A DNA stretch of 64,000 nucleotides from assembly GCA_946807835.1 (NCBI GenBank), contig OX327683.1, positions 9,925,001 through 9,989,000 of the forward strand. Reading direction: 5' to 3'. The notes beneath the pieces are model-generated. The model had not been told where the DNA came from. It worked only from the letters and a program-made list of their open reading frames with translations, and searched no databases. Source of the DNA: Ailanthus altissimus. Taxonomy: Eukaryota > Streptophyta > Magnoliopsida > Sapindales > Simaroubaceae. Below, piece by piece: positions 1 to 10,298 of this stretch. Made by a program: the position numbers and the translations under genes. Position 1 is the first letter of the stretch. Every line of letters begins with the position of its first letter.

Positions 1-209
1 ACCTTAATTTTATGATCTGGAGCAGTTTTTCTTCTATTAATGAAACTTTCAAGCTTGTTTCCTCTTATCGCAGTCAAGACTTGAGACTTCCATATTGCAT
101 AGTTTGATCTGTTGAGCTTGACTGTAGAAGGAAAGGAATTACAAGTTATAATAGTAGAGTTTATGTTAGCAAAGGCTAGATTTGTGTTGGAAGAGCTGGC
201 GTTAGCCAT
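1..209 (-). CDS. Ty1/copia gag, N-terminal fragment (runs off window)
   Basis: Reading the minus strand from the ATG at 209-207, the frame stays open for 69 codons to the window edge. After a Ser/Asn/Thr-rich start it contains VKLNRSNYAIWKSQVLTAI, the conserved N-terminal motif of plant copia Gag (UBN2/gag_3 type), which forms the particle shell that packages the element RNA. The start lies immediately downstream of a primer binding site and an LTR, as expected. The rest of the element lies left of the window, so intactness cannot be judged. The plus-strand ORF over the same bases is only its antisense shadow. Confidence 0.8.
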   Translation of the reverse strand, partial: MANASSSNTNLAFANINSTIITCNSFPSTVKLNRSNYAIWKSQVLTAIRGNKLESFINRRKTAPDHKIK

Positions 210-222
210 GGCTCTGATACTA
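210..222 (-). other. primer binding site (initiator Met tRNA type)
   Basis: On the minus strand these bases read TAGTATCAGAGCC, one mismatch from the common plant copia site TGGTATCAGAGCC, complementary to the 3' end of initiator tRNA-Met. It touches the LTR start at 223 and precedes the gag ATG. Confidence 0.75.
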
Positions 223-722
223 TGTGAGAATATAACATGTTTGGCTAAAGAGAAAAACAGAGCAATGAAAGAGAAGCTGAACTATCAGCAAATGAAGAAA
301 AATGATCATCTGTATTATATGCCAGTGAGCTGATTACAAGGCTTTATATAAAGAAGCAAACATAAAGAATTATACACGTAGCATTTGATCCACATTTTGA
401 GCAACAAACTTAACAACCACATTGTTAGCTGGAGAATTAGTTATAACAGTTTCTCAAGTCTACAACTTTCTGTTATAGTTGTGTAGTTTCTGATATATCG
501 TAACAGAACTTATGAAATTATCCCTTCATGCTTTAATTATGAAATTTCGAAAGCGTATATCCTAGTTTGGGGAATAAATAAAAATTCTAGATTTTTCTGA
601 TGAAATATCTTTTATCTTGCACAAACACGGGATGAGAATAAACCCTTAAGGGACTATCAAGTTTAAGGTTAATTTCAAATTACTGTATTAAAAGGGCCTT
701 GTGAGAGGGTTTGACTCTCACA
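223..722 (-). mobile_element. 5' LTR of the left-edge copia element (outer end uncertain)
   Basis: The inner edge is fixed by the primer binding site: the LTR begins TGTGAGAA at 223. The outer edge is a guess. TCTCACA ending at 722 is the reverse complement of TGTGAGA and would give a 500-bp LTR, but this motif is also one arm of a local hairpin (about 700-722), so an end anywhere from about 448 to 722 is possible. The mate LTR lies outside the window, so target duplications cannot be checked. Confidence 0.5.
343..353 (-). promoter_or_regulatory. TATA box of the left-edge LTR
   Basis: The minus strand reads CTTTATATAAAGCC here, a strong plant TATA box about 120-130 bp from the inner LTR edge, which fits a U3/R boundary for transcription towards the left. 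Confidence 0.5.
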
Positions 723-734
723 AAAATTACCCCT

Positions 735-805
735 TTTATGCTATGCAGGCTAGAGATAAAGTGATAATCTTGTGGCGGGATTCGACTTTCATAAAGATCT
801 TACCC
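735..805 (+). repeat. isolated fragment of array module D
   Basis: The stretch from GCTATGCAGGCTAGAG through GATAATCTTGTGG and TCGAC to CATAAAGA matches the right end of module D (for example 22640-22699 and 34390-34446) with few mismatches. It lies about 8 kb outside the array and has no satellite after it, so it may mark a source sequence or an older insertion. Confidence 0.65.
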
Positions 806-855
806 TCAGCTCTCATACATTCTATAGAGCCATGGTCTATTTTGTTCCTTTTACC

Positions 856-1599
856 TCATTTTGATTTTTTCGGGCTTACCCCAGCAAAATTTGGCTTTCT
901 AGCCAGGATTTTCCAGCTCTTTTTCCTTCTTTTTATGAGGGCCTGGGTTGTATTTTTCCAGTTTCCAGCTTCGGCCTCTTTTCTTCCTTGGCCCAGAGAT
1001 GTTAAAATATCCATTTGAGATATTTTTGTTTCTTCCAACTCAGATACGGTAGATTTTGTGCTTCTTAAACTTATTTCTCTATCTTAATCTCCCATCAAAA
1101 CATTTTCTGTTCCCGTTGTTTCCCTAGCTCCCTCTTTAGAATCCGTCATTTTTTTTTATTTTTTATAATCCCCTTTTCAGCATCAATCTCCATCATAGAT
1201 TTTTCTAGCCCTGCATTGTTGAGCTTTAAGGGTATATTTGGGATTGTTGTTTATTCTTTTAAATTTTCCCGCACTGCTTCTGCGCAGGTGGTAGCTAGGG
1301 GTTGGATCGGGTTCACTAGTTCTGTTTGCTCTAGTTTCTGTTCCAGAATTTGAGTTGAATTGGATTTGGATTTTCTTTGGGGTCATCAAAGGCTATCCAA
1401 TGGTGGGTTATGTTTGGTTTTTGTTTTGATGGGGATTTGGTGGTTGTGCCTTTATTGGTTCTCTAGTTTCTGAAAGGTTCACCTAAGCTCCCTCCTATTA
1501 TTTGATTGTGGACTATCTCTTTGGTTTTGGCAATCTGATTTGCATATATTTCACACTCCCTGTGTGTATGCCCTAGCTGGCCACAGTAGTAGCAGAAGT
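856..1599 (-). pseudogene. LINE-like ORF1 (DUF4283 protein), C-terminal part with CCHC zinc knuckle
   Basis: Starting at the copia insertion point, the minus strand encodes CYYCGQLGHTHREC, a C-X2-C-X4-H-X4-C knuckle of the type that follows DUF4283 in plant LINE ORF1 and related gag-like proteins; such knuckles bind nucleic acid. Downstream the reading breaks up, with stops near 1468 and 1340, then a basic segment rich in Lys/Arg runs to about 856. The other half lies at 7083-7700, beyond the inserted element. No LINE endonuclease or reverse transcriptase is recognisable in the window, so the parent could equally be a stand-alone DUF4283 gene. The low-complexity tail gives little further information. 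Confidence 0.7.
1595..1599. repeat. target site duplication GAAGT, left copy
   Basis: GAAGT directly precedes the TG of the left LTR and is repeated at 7083-7087 directly after the CA of the right LTR. A 5-bp duplication is the hallmark of copia integration. Confidence 0.92.
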
Positions 1600-2279
1600 T
1601 GTTGGGAAAGATCACAAAATACTACACAGCGGAAACAATTCTTTCTCCCACTTTGTGTTATTAAAATGGGCAATATATCACCAATGTAAGCATAACAATA
1701 TTACCATAAACATTAACCATCAATCAATCACAATGAACACCAAATTTTTACTTGGAAAATCCAATTCGGAAAAAACCACGGGACCGTAGTTCGATATCAA
1801 CACTTCCACTATGCAATAATAATGGGATTACAACAAAGTTCTCTCTAGAATCACCACTAGAGGCTCACCACAACATCAAGAACATTAATCTTGGCTCAAT
1901 AACAATAAATCTAACAAATTCTCCTTAAATGTAAATTTGTTAGATAATGCTAAATCAGAGGCTAAATCAAAAATCGAATCGATAGAATTGTAGAGTAAGA
2001 TGTTGGGAACTCACCTTCAAAATTTGAGTAAAATCAGAACCAAATTGACATCCAATCATCCAAGAGAAAAACTAAAACCCTAGTTTTATTTTTCTCTTTC
2101 TCTCTCGTTCTTCTCTATTTTCTGTTTTTTCTTCTGCTTCTGTCTTTCTGCTTCTCTTTAAAACAAAACACGGAATTTGTATTTCAATTACTGTGCACTT
2201 ATGGTAAATTTCAGTCAGCTCCCTTCATGGCTAATTACATAGAGGCCCCTGGACCCACATGATGTGGATCCCACCAACA
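1600..2279 (-). repeat. 3' LTR of the Tnt1-like element
   Basis: 680 bp, bounded on the plus strand by TGTTGGGAAAG and CCCACCAACA, a short TGTTGG/CCAACA inverted terminus. It aligns along its whole length with 6402-7082. A CT-rich stretch near 2090-2160 lies in the transcribed part. Confidence 0.93.
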
Positions 2280-2292
2280 AATCTCCCCCTCC
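2280..2292 (-). other. polypurine tract
   Basis: The minus strand reads GGAGGGGGAGATT directly before the 3' LTR. This is where RNase H would leave the primer for plus-strand synthesis. Confidence 0.85.
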
Positions 2293-2295
2293 ACG

Positions 2296-5200
2296 TCATG
2301 TGAAAGGATCCAATAGACCCGCTTTCCCTTTACAAACTTGAAGCTTCTCTTTGGACAATGATTTAGTCATCATATCCAATCCATTCTCACTTGTATGTAT
2401 CTTTTCAAGTTGTAACAGTTTTGATTCTAATACGTCACGTACCCAATGATACCTAACATCAATGTGCTTGGATCTAGAGTGGAATGTTGGGTTCTTTGCC
2501 AAATGAATGGCACTCTGACTGTCACAGTCAACTATGTAGCTCTCTTGCTTCACACTCAACTCTTGTAGGAATTTTTTCATCCACAAGGTTTCCTTGCAAG
2601 CTTCAGTAACTGCAATATACTCGGCCTCTGTGGTAGACAAAGCAACACATTTCTGAAGTATGGATTGCCATGACACAGCTCCCCCTACAAAGGTAATCAG
2701 GTATCCTGATGTAGACTTCCTAGAATCCACATCTCCTGCCATGTCTGCATCTGTGTACCCATACAACACAGCTTTATCACCATCAAAACATAAACATATC
2801 TTAGAGGTGCCTCTAAGGTATCTGAAAATCCACTTCACCGCTGTCCAATGCTCTTTGCCGGGATTAGAGAGAAATCGACTAACAACACCAACTGCATAAG
2901 CAATATCTGGCCTAGTACAAACCATAACATACATCAAACTACCAACAGCTGATGCATAAGGCACTGCACCCATTTCTTCCTTTTCTTTCTCACTTGTAGG
3001 ACATTGCTTGGAACTAAGCTTGAAGTGACCTTGAAGTGGTGAACTAACTGGTTTTACCTTACTCATGTTGAATCTTTCAAGAACCATTTCAATGTATTTT
3101 TCTTGAGATAACCATAACTTCCCATTTTTCCTGTCACGGGAGATCTTCATGCCAAGGATTTGTTTAGCCTGTCCTAAATCCTTCATAGCAAATGACTTAC
3201 CGAGTTCTCTCTTCAATCCTTCAATTTTACTACCATCATGGCCAATAATTAACATATCATCCACATAAAGTAAGAGAATAATGAAATCATTATCTGCAAA
3301 CCTCTTCAGAAAAACACAGTGGTCTGATGTAATTCTACTGAAACTATGATTTTCCATGAAAGAATCAAATTTCTTGTACCACTGTCTCGGTGCCTGTTTC
3401 AGCCCATACAAACTTTTCTTCAACTTGCACACTAAATCTTCCTTGCCTTTGACTCTGAATCCCTCAGGCTGCTCCATGTAGATTTTTTCCTCTAAATCAC
3501 TATGAAGGAAAGCTGTCTTTACATCAAGCTGCTCAATCTCCAAGTTTAAATTTGCTGCTAAACCAAGGACAACTCGGATAGAAGACATCTTCACTACAGG
3601 AGAAATAATTTCTTCAAAATCAATTCCTTTCTTCTGACCAAACCCTTTCACAACTAACCTAGCCTTGTACCTTAGTTGTGAGTTATTTTCAGTCTTCAGC
3701 CTGTAAACCCATTTGTTCTTCAAAGCTCTCTTACCTTTAGGCAGTTTTGATAACTCATAAGTGTGGTTCTCATGCAAGGATTTTATCTCCTCTTGCATAG
3801 CTTTAAACCACTCATTCTTGTACTGGTGAGACATAACTTCATGGAAGTTTTCAGGTTCTCCCCCGTTTGTAAGCATCACATACTCATGTGGTGGATATTT
3901 GGAGAAGTGGTGGCACTCTCTCATAGATCTTCTTAACTGAGGCTCAACAGGTGGATCAAATGATTCTAGAGGTGCTTGCTCAACCTGTTCTGCTGGACCA
4001 TCATCATCTCTCTCATAGATCTTCTTAACTGAGGCTTAACAGATGGATCAAATGATTCTGGAGGTGCTTGCTCAACCTGTTCTGCTGGACCATCATCATC
4101 AACTCTATCATCAAAATCTTCTTGTGCGTCTTCCCTATAATCATCATAAACTATAGGTGGAAGAACTGATCTGGAAGTATCAGGAATAGGAATTTCATCA
4201 CATTCTTGAGGCTTCTCATCTTTCTCTACCCCATCAACTATCTGATCTTCAAAAAATGTAACATCTCTGCTTCTGATGATTTTCTGACTCACTGGATCCC
4301 ATAATCTGTGCCTAAAGTCTTCATGTACATAACCCAAAAAGATACACTCTCTAGCCTTATTGTCAAGCTTCGACCTTTCATCTTTTGGAATGTGAACAAA
4401 TGCCTTGCAACCAAACACTCTTAAGTGTTTATATGAAACATCTTTCCCGGTCCAAACTCTTTCAGGTACATCATCATCCAAAGGAGCTGAAGGAGAAAGG
4501 TTAATTAAATCTACTGCAGTACGCATTGCTTTACGCCAAAAGTATTTAGGTAGCTTTGCATCAGAGAGCATACACCTGATTCTTTCTTGAATCGTTCTGT
4601 TCATTCTCTCTGCCACACTATTTTGCTAAGGAGTTTTTGGCACGGTCTTCTCAAGTCTGATACCATGGGATCTACAATACTGCTCAAATGGTCCTCTGTA
4701 CTCACCACTATTGTCTGCCCTTACACATTTCAACTGTCTCCCTGTCCCTCTCTCAACCTTAACATGAAAATCTTTAAAGACATCAAGTACCTGGTCTTTA
4801 TTTCAAAGCAAAAATCCACACTTTTCTAGAACAATCATCAATAAAAGTTACAAAGTAAAGTGCACCTCTACGTGTTCTAGTTTACATAGTACATACATCA
4901 GTGTGTATCAAATCAAGTAAGTTTGCTCTTCTAGATGGATAAAAATTACGAAATGCAACTCTATGTGCCTTTCCTGCTAAACAATGATCACAAGGTTTGA
5001 GAGACTTACCTGCGAAGCTGGGCAGAAAATTCTTCTTGACTAGAACTTGAAGCCCTTTCTCACTTATGTGGCCAAGCCTTTTATACCACAACTCAATGTC
5101 AGATTCTTTTGCTGCTACATTGACATCTTCTTTTATGAGCTTAGCTTCCATAACATAGAGAGTGTTTACCTTTCTTCCTTTGGCTAGAATTATAGAACCT

Positions 5201-6348
5201 TTGGTGAGCTTCCATTTACCTTCACCAAAGTAGTTGCAATAACCATCATCATCAAGCTTGCCGGTGGAGATCAAATTCAGACGCATTTCTGGAACATGTC
5301 TAACATCCTTCAATAGTAATCTACTACCAACACTGGACTCCAAGTAAATATCTCATATGCCTACAACCTTGGATGCACCATCATTTCCCATCCTGATATA
5401 GCCAAAATCACCACTAGCGTAGGATGTGAAGAAATCACAATTTGAAGTAACATGAAATGAAGCACCCGAATCAATTACCCAATCACTTGTATGACATGTG
5501 AGATTTATGGAGTTTTCATCATAAACAATAGTCATATCCCCATCAGCAACTACTGTATTGCTTACTTGTTCACCTCTTTCCATAGCCTGTTCCCTTTTCC
5601 ATATTCTACACTCTTTCTTTATATGCCCAATTTTGTTGCAATAGTAACACTTGACATTTTTCCGTTGAGACTTGGATCTTCCTCTGTAGTTGTTATTACC
5701 AGAACTTCTACTTTGGCTTCTTCCACGTCTTTCATGCTTTTCTGTAACAAGTGTTTCTGTCTTAGAAGAACTCATACCTGCATTCTTTCTTCTAGCTTCT
5801 TCATTTTGCATTCTATCCTTAACCATTTCTACGGTTAGCTTCCCATTTGACGTTGAATTATTTACTGACACCACCAATGTCTCCCAACTATCCGGTAAGG
5901 AACTAAGCAATAATAATGCTTGTAATTCATCATCTAGTGAAATATTCATAGTTGTCAACTGGTTCACTAGGCCTTGAAACTCACTGGTGTGCTCAACTAT
6001 ACTGCGCCCTTCCTTGTATTTTAGATTCACAAGCCTCTTTATTAAATTGGCTTTATTTTGTGGTGTAGGCTGCTCATAAATGGACTCCAATTTGCTCCAC
6101 ATAACATCAGCCTTGGTCTCTTTTGCCACATGGTGAAATACACTCTGATCTATCCATTGCCTAATGGTGCCAACACATTTTCTATGTAATTGGATCCACT
6201 CTTTATCACTCATTTTCTCGGGTTTTACAGCATCCCCTTCAATGGGTTCATATAGGTCTTTTACAAAAAGTAAATCCTCCATTCTGGACTTCCATATAGC
6301 ATAATTCCATGCCTTCAGTTTAATCATGCATGCAGAATTTTCATCCAT
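2296..6348 (-). pseudogene. copia gag-pol polyprotein, broken
   Basis: Gag starts at the ATG at 6348; codons upstream are non-ATG. Domains in order: UBN2 Gag, with the CCHC knuckle CYYCNKIGHIKKEC near 5630; protease with WVIDSGASFHVTS near 5460; GAG-pre-integrase HH-CC region (5020-5130); integrase core (about 4500-4930); reverse transcriptase in 2296-3924 with YVDDMLII at about residues 220-227; RNase H with TDAD and TTEAEY. Lesions: an in-frame TGA at 5353-5355 just after protease; TAA near 4885; a 1-base frameshift near 4800; TAG at 4626-4628 in the integrase PQQNS motif; and a frame change from a 92-bp tandem duplication at 3916-4099. The 542-codon RT/RNase H segment is otherwise open, which suggests recent activity. 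Confidence 0.9.
3916..4099 (-). repeat. 92-bp tandem duplication inside pol
   Basis: Positions 3916-4007 and 4008-4099 are direct copies starting CTCTCTCATAG and ending in the CATCAT run, with a few mismatches. Because 92 is not a multiple of three, it shifts the frame between the integrase C-terminal region and reverse transcriptase. The acidic, Pro-rich linker it copies is not catalytic. Confidence 0.88.
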
Positions 6349-6386
6349 TATAATCAACACAAATTAAGCACTGCACAACCTGACTA

Positions 6387-6398
6387 GCTCTAATACCA
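6387..6398 (-). other. primer binding site
   Basis: The minus strand reads TGGTATTAGAGC, one mismatch from the initiator Met type TGGTATCAGAGC, three bases from the inner edge of the 5' LTR and upstream of gag. Confidence 0.85.
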
Positions 6399-6401
6399 CT
6401 T

Positions 6402-7082
6402 TGTTGGGAAAGATCACAAAATACTACACAGCGGAAACAATTCTTTCTCCCACTTTGTGTTATTAAAATGGGCAATATATCACCAATGTTAGCACAACAA
6501 TATTACCATAAACATTAACCATCAATCAATCACAATGAACACCAAATTTTTACGTGGAAAACCCAATTCGGAAAAAACCACGGGACCGTAGTCCGATATC
6601 AACACTTCCACTATGCAATAATAATGGGATTACAACAAAGTTCTCTCTTGAATCACCACTAGAGGCTCACCACAACATCAAGAACATTAATCTTGGCTCA
6701 ATAACAATAAATCTAATAAATTCTCCTTAAATGTAAATTTGCTAGATAATGCTAAATCAGAGGCTAAATCGAAAATCGAATCCGATAGAATTGTAGAGCA
6801 AGATTTTAGAAACTCACCTTCAAAATTTGAGCAAAATCGGAACCAAATTGACATCCAATCATCCAAGAGAAAAACTAAAACCCTAGTTTTATTTTTCTCT
6901 TTCTCTCTCATTCTTCTCTGTTTTCTGTTTTTTCTTCTGCTTCTGTCTTTCTGCTTCTCTTCAAAACAAAACACGGAATTTGTATTTCAGTTACTGTGCA
7001 CTTATGGTAAATTTCAGTCAGCTCCCTTCATGGCTAATTACATAGAAGCCCCTGGACCCACATGATGTGGATCCCACCAACA
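6402..7082 (-). repeat. 5' LTR of the Tnt1-like element
   Basis: 681 bp matching the 3' LTR, ending CCCACCAACA at 7082 and followed by GAAGT. It holds the promoter for the element; I see no classical TATA box that I would commit to. The short ORFs that can be read across it are LTR sequence, not genes. Confidence 0.92.
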
Positions 7083-7087
7083 GAAGT
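7083..7087. repeat. target site duplication GAAGT, right copy
   Basis: Identical to 1595-1599 and directly after the CA of the right LTR. Confidence 0.92.
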
Positions 7088-7700
7088 TTGGGAGTCTTTT
7101 ATATTAGATTGGTTTCATGGCTTCTTCTCCTTCTTCTGCTATTCCCACTTTGATAAATATGCGAAGGGGCTTAGAGATGTCAAAATGTCAATTCTGGCTC
7201 AAACCCTTTGATATTTGCCTAAGCAATCTCCTGTTTCATCAAGATCAGACTCCTCCACTTTACCTAACATGCTTCCTAGAATTTTTGTCATTGTTTTGTG
7301 CATACATGTTATTGAAACATTATGTAGCTGAACCCAGAATGGTGTGGTATGGAGAGGTATTTTAGCCAGAGTGCCAACTCCCATTACTTCTGAGATTACT
7401 ATCAGAGCCTTCTCGAAATACCATGGTTGTCCTGCTATAACATGCCTTTTTTCTTTTCGTTCAATGAAATGGCAGATAAACTTGTAGCTGCCCAGGCTTT
7501 TTATTTTTTGATTCCACAAAGGTCTCCATATCGATAGTATTGTGGACTTGAAAGCTTCCCTATTGACTACTTAGCTGGAGAGGACTTTGAGAACTAAATA
7601 GTCGGCCCTCATTTTTTCCCTTCATCTTTACATTCTCTGATAATTTCAACTTTTTCATTTTCTTCCTCTGAAATCTATAAAGAGCTACAGTTCTTTATTA
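7083..7700 (-). pseudogene. LINE-like ORF1 (DUF4283 protein), N-terminal part
   Basis: The minus-strand reading at 7519-7199 has the DUF4283 pattern: GQPWYFEKALIVISE, then PFWVQLHNV, a Cys-Met pair, ILGSMLGKVEE and GKYQRV. DUF4283 is the conserved domain before the zinc knuckle in plant LINE ORF1 and At4g02000-like proteins. Upstream, an acidic SEEENEKVEI-like stretch fits the usual N-terminus. A stop follows the GKYQRV motif and the frame then changes; a second frame carries the linker RIFIKVGIAEEGEEA and ends in RLPNF exactly at the target site. The copia insertion separates this from the CCHC knuckle at 1555-1599. The gene was probably already decaying when it was hit, although frameshifts after insertion cannot be excluded. 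Confidence 0.75.
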
Positions 7701-8690
7701 AATGCAGAGGAGGAGAATAATGCGGGTCGATGGCGACTGAGAGAACTAATGGTAGTGATGTGAGAGAGAGGGGATTTTGGGAATAAATTTTGGTAATAAA
7801 TATATGGTGGATAAAGGAGAAAGAGGTTAAGGAAAAATTGTATAGGAAAAAAGGAGGGGAAAGGGGGGAGAGAGGAGAGGAAAATGCTATACTCATAGGA
7901 GTGACTGTCAATAGCCAAGAAAGCTCAAACTACCTTTACTGTTTCCTCCGTAGAAAGGTTAGAGAGAAAAAAGTCAGGAAGGACAATTCATAAAGTGGAA
8001 ATTAGTACCATTCCATTGTCCTATTGCAATAAGTTCAAGTTAAGCGATTTTCTTTACTTTTTAATTTGATTTTTAAATAAATTTTAGTGCTTTTTTTTTT
8101 TCCCTTCTTGAATAGGAAAATTTTGTGTCTTATTATATGTTTTCCTTATTTAACGATAGGAAAAATACATCATTCTTCTATAAACTGACAAGTTTAAGTG
8201 TGACGGATACAAATTTCATTAGGTAATTGGGAAAGTTGTCAATCAATAGAGCAAACGACCAAATAATAATAATAATAATAATAACTAAAAGATACTATAC
8301 ATACAAACTCTGCATTAAAATTTTATTTTACAAATTAAAACGGTAATATTATATTAAATTCTTCATTAAAATCTTATCATACAAGTAAGAGGGGTCTAAA
8401 ATCTGAAAGCTATATCAAGAGTTTCCATGGCACATTTTCTCTCTTTAAAAAATGGTCGTGGTATAAAAGTCTTATAAAGTTGGATAACTTTATCAAAATA
8501 GTAAAAAACGTTTGTTTTCCTTTGGATCGGACAATTTTTTTTAAGGTCATAAAAAGTGCAGGAGAAAATAGTGCACAAATCCAAATGGCGGACATTGCAA
8601 AAAGCTGGAGCTTTTTCTCTCTCCTGTTTCTCTCTCGTTTATCTAAGTTTAAACTCATGGGTTATTATCAAAGATTTGTCTCTCCTGTTT
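7701..8690. other. gene-free AT-rich spacer
   Basis: No recognisable gene. It holds a purine-rich tract (about 7790-7900, with many GGAGA/AAAGG words), which gives long meaningless ORFs on both strands, and a T-run near 8090. The last 200 bp lead into the first module C fragment. Confidence 0.6.
8261..8284 (+). repeat. (AAT)n microsatellite
   Basis: About seven ATA/AAT units without interruption. Confidence 0.85.
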
Positions 8691-8838
8691 ACAAGCAAAC
8701 TATAAAAATCACACAAATAATTTATTGTGTAAAATTTGAGGTTTGGTTTAATGTTAAAGTGAAGAGAAAATAATTTATATTTTAAATAAAAAAATTTTAA
8801 AAAATATAAAAAGGACACAAATCATATATTTTAACTGC
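8691..8838 (+). repeat. module C, 5' fragment
   Basis: Starts ACAAGCAAACTATAAAAATC and follows full C copies for about 150 bp to the TAACTGCA word, where it switches to module D. It is the leftmost array sequence. Confidence 0.8.
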
Positions 8839-9100
8839 AACAACATCACTCTGATTGTTTGATGCCACGAAAATGACAAGCGTCTCAGTAAATCTAAACA
8901 AAAAAAACGCTCAATACTAAGGATGAAAACATGGTTGAGTCTCCAAGCCAGACTTAGCCTAAAGGCAAGGCACAAATCACACAATCAGATATTTCCAACG
9001 ATAATTCAAATCAGATGACCCAAATATTTCCCCCTTGTGGGTTATGCAGGCTGGGGATAAAGAGATAATCTTGTGGGATGATTCGACACTCATAAAGACA
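8839..9100 (+). repeat. module D, 3' part
   Basis: Begins at AACAACATCACT, inside D, and runs to CACTCATAAAGA. The first 190 bp or so of full-length D are missing. Confidence 0.8.
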
Positions 9101-10298
9101 TATTCTTTATCTCTTTCATTCATTCTTTCTTTTTCTCTTTCTCCACAACAAACAGCTTTCTCTTTCTGCCATGTTTTAGTGCTATTTTCCTTCTTTTTGT
9201 CTTTCTACGAAACAAATAACTCTTCTTTCTGTTTGGTTGTAATGCTATTTTTCTTCTTTTTTTTCTTTTCTTTATAGAATAGATAGCTCGTCTTTCTGGC
9301 TGGTTTTAGTGCTATTACTTCAGGATTGGGATTAGTATACTTAGCTATTGATTTTATTAGTTTAAGTAATTTTTTTCTTGATAAATTTTAAATATTTTGA
9401 TACTAGCATAGTTATTCTTAATAAGAATTATTTTCTTGGATGTGAGACTTTGTTGGGTACTATCACTATTTTAGTGCTTGCAATTGCTTTCCATGTTTTT
9501 CTCTTTCTACACAACAAACAACTTTTCTTCTGGTTGGTTAAGTACTTTCTCCTTGTTTTTTGTCTTTCTACAAAACAAATAGGTCTTCTTTCTGCCTGGT
9601 TACAATGCTATTTTTCTTATTTTTCACTTTCAACAGAACAAATAGCTTTTCTTTCTAGCTGATTTTAGTGCTATTACTCCAAGTATGCCATTAATATACT
9701 TAGCTATTATTGATTTTATTAGTTTAAACAACTTTTTTTTTTTTATTATTTTTAAAAATATTTATACTACGATAGTTAATCTTAATAAGAATTATTTTTT
9801 TGGATGGGAGACTTTGTTGGGTATTGTCACTGTTTTAGTGCTTGCAATTGCTTTCCTTCTTTTTCTTTTTCTACACAATAAACAACTTTTCTTTCTGGCT
9901 AGTTTTCGTGCTATTACTTCAGGTATTTTAATATTATATCTACCTATTGATTTTATTAGTTTAAGTAATTGTTTTCTTGATTATTTAAAATTTTTTGATA
10001 CTAGGATAGTTAATGTTAATAAGAATTATTTTTCTTGATGGGAGACTTTGTTAGGTTTTGTCACTGGTTTTAGTGGTTGCAATTGCTTTCCTTCGTTTTC
10101 CCTTTCTCCACATCAAACAAATTTTCTTTCATTAGTTTCTTAATTGTGCTATTACTTTAGGTATATGATTAGTATACTCAGTTATCGATTTTATTAGTTT
10201 AAGCAATTTTTTCTTGATTATTTGAAAAAAAAATTATACTAAGATGGTTATCTTGAATAAGAATTTTTTTCTGGATGAGAGACTTTGTTAGGTATTGT
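9101..10298 (+). repeat. module A block
   Basis: Unit junction palindromes at about 9414, 9779, 10014 and 10250, giving spacings of 365, 235 and 236 bp. The last two units have lost the extra 63-bp subrepeats, which reveals the bare unit size. The four junctions recur at 48456-49290 with the same spacing. Confidence 0.85.

Larger units (their letters stand above)
1600..7082 (-). mobile_element. complete Ty1/copia retrotransposon, Tnt1/Tork-like
   Basis: A 5483-bp element with two near-identical LTRs, a primer binding site, a polypurine tract, 5-bp target duplications and one gag-pol reading region in the order gag, protease, integrase, reverse transcriptase, RNase H. That order is diagnostic of Ty1/copia. 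The zinc knuckle, YVDDM reverse transcriptase and RNase H wording resemble the Tnt1-94 (Tork) group. About 20 differences separate the two LTRs by eye (roughly 97% identity), so insertion is geologically recent. The coding region carries stops and frameshifts, so this copy is not autonomous. It splits a DUF4283/CCHC pseudogene. Confidence 0.93.

Noticed and set aside
112..333. Plus-strand ORF of 73 codons at the left edge.
   Set aside because: It is antisense to the copia gag start, crosses the primer binding site and enters the LTR.
6687..7065. Overlapping ORFs of about 100 codons on both strands.
   Set aside because: They lie wholly within the 5' LTR and have no counterpart in protein families.
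7675..7993. Three ORFs in a purine/pyrimidine-rich stretch.
   Set aside because: Low-complexity sequence gives open frames on both strands; no start context or domain.
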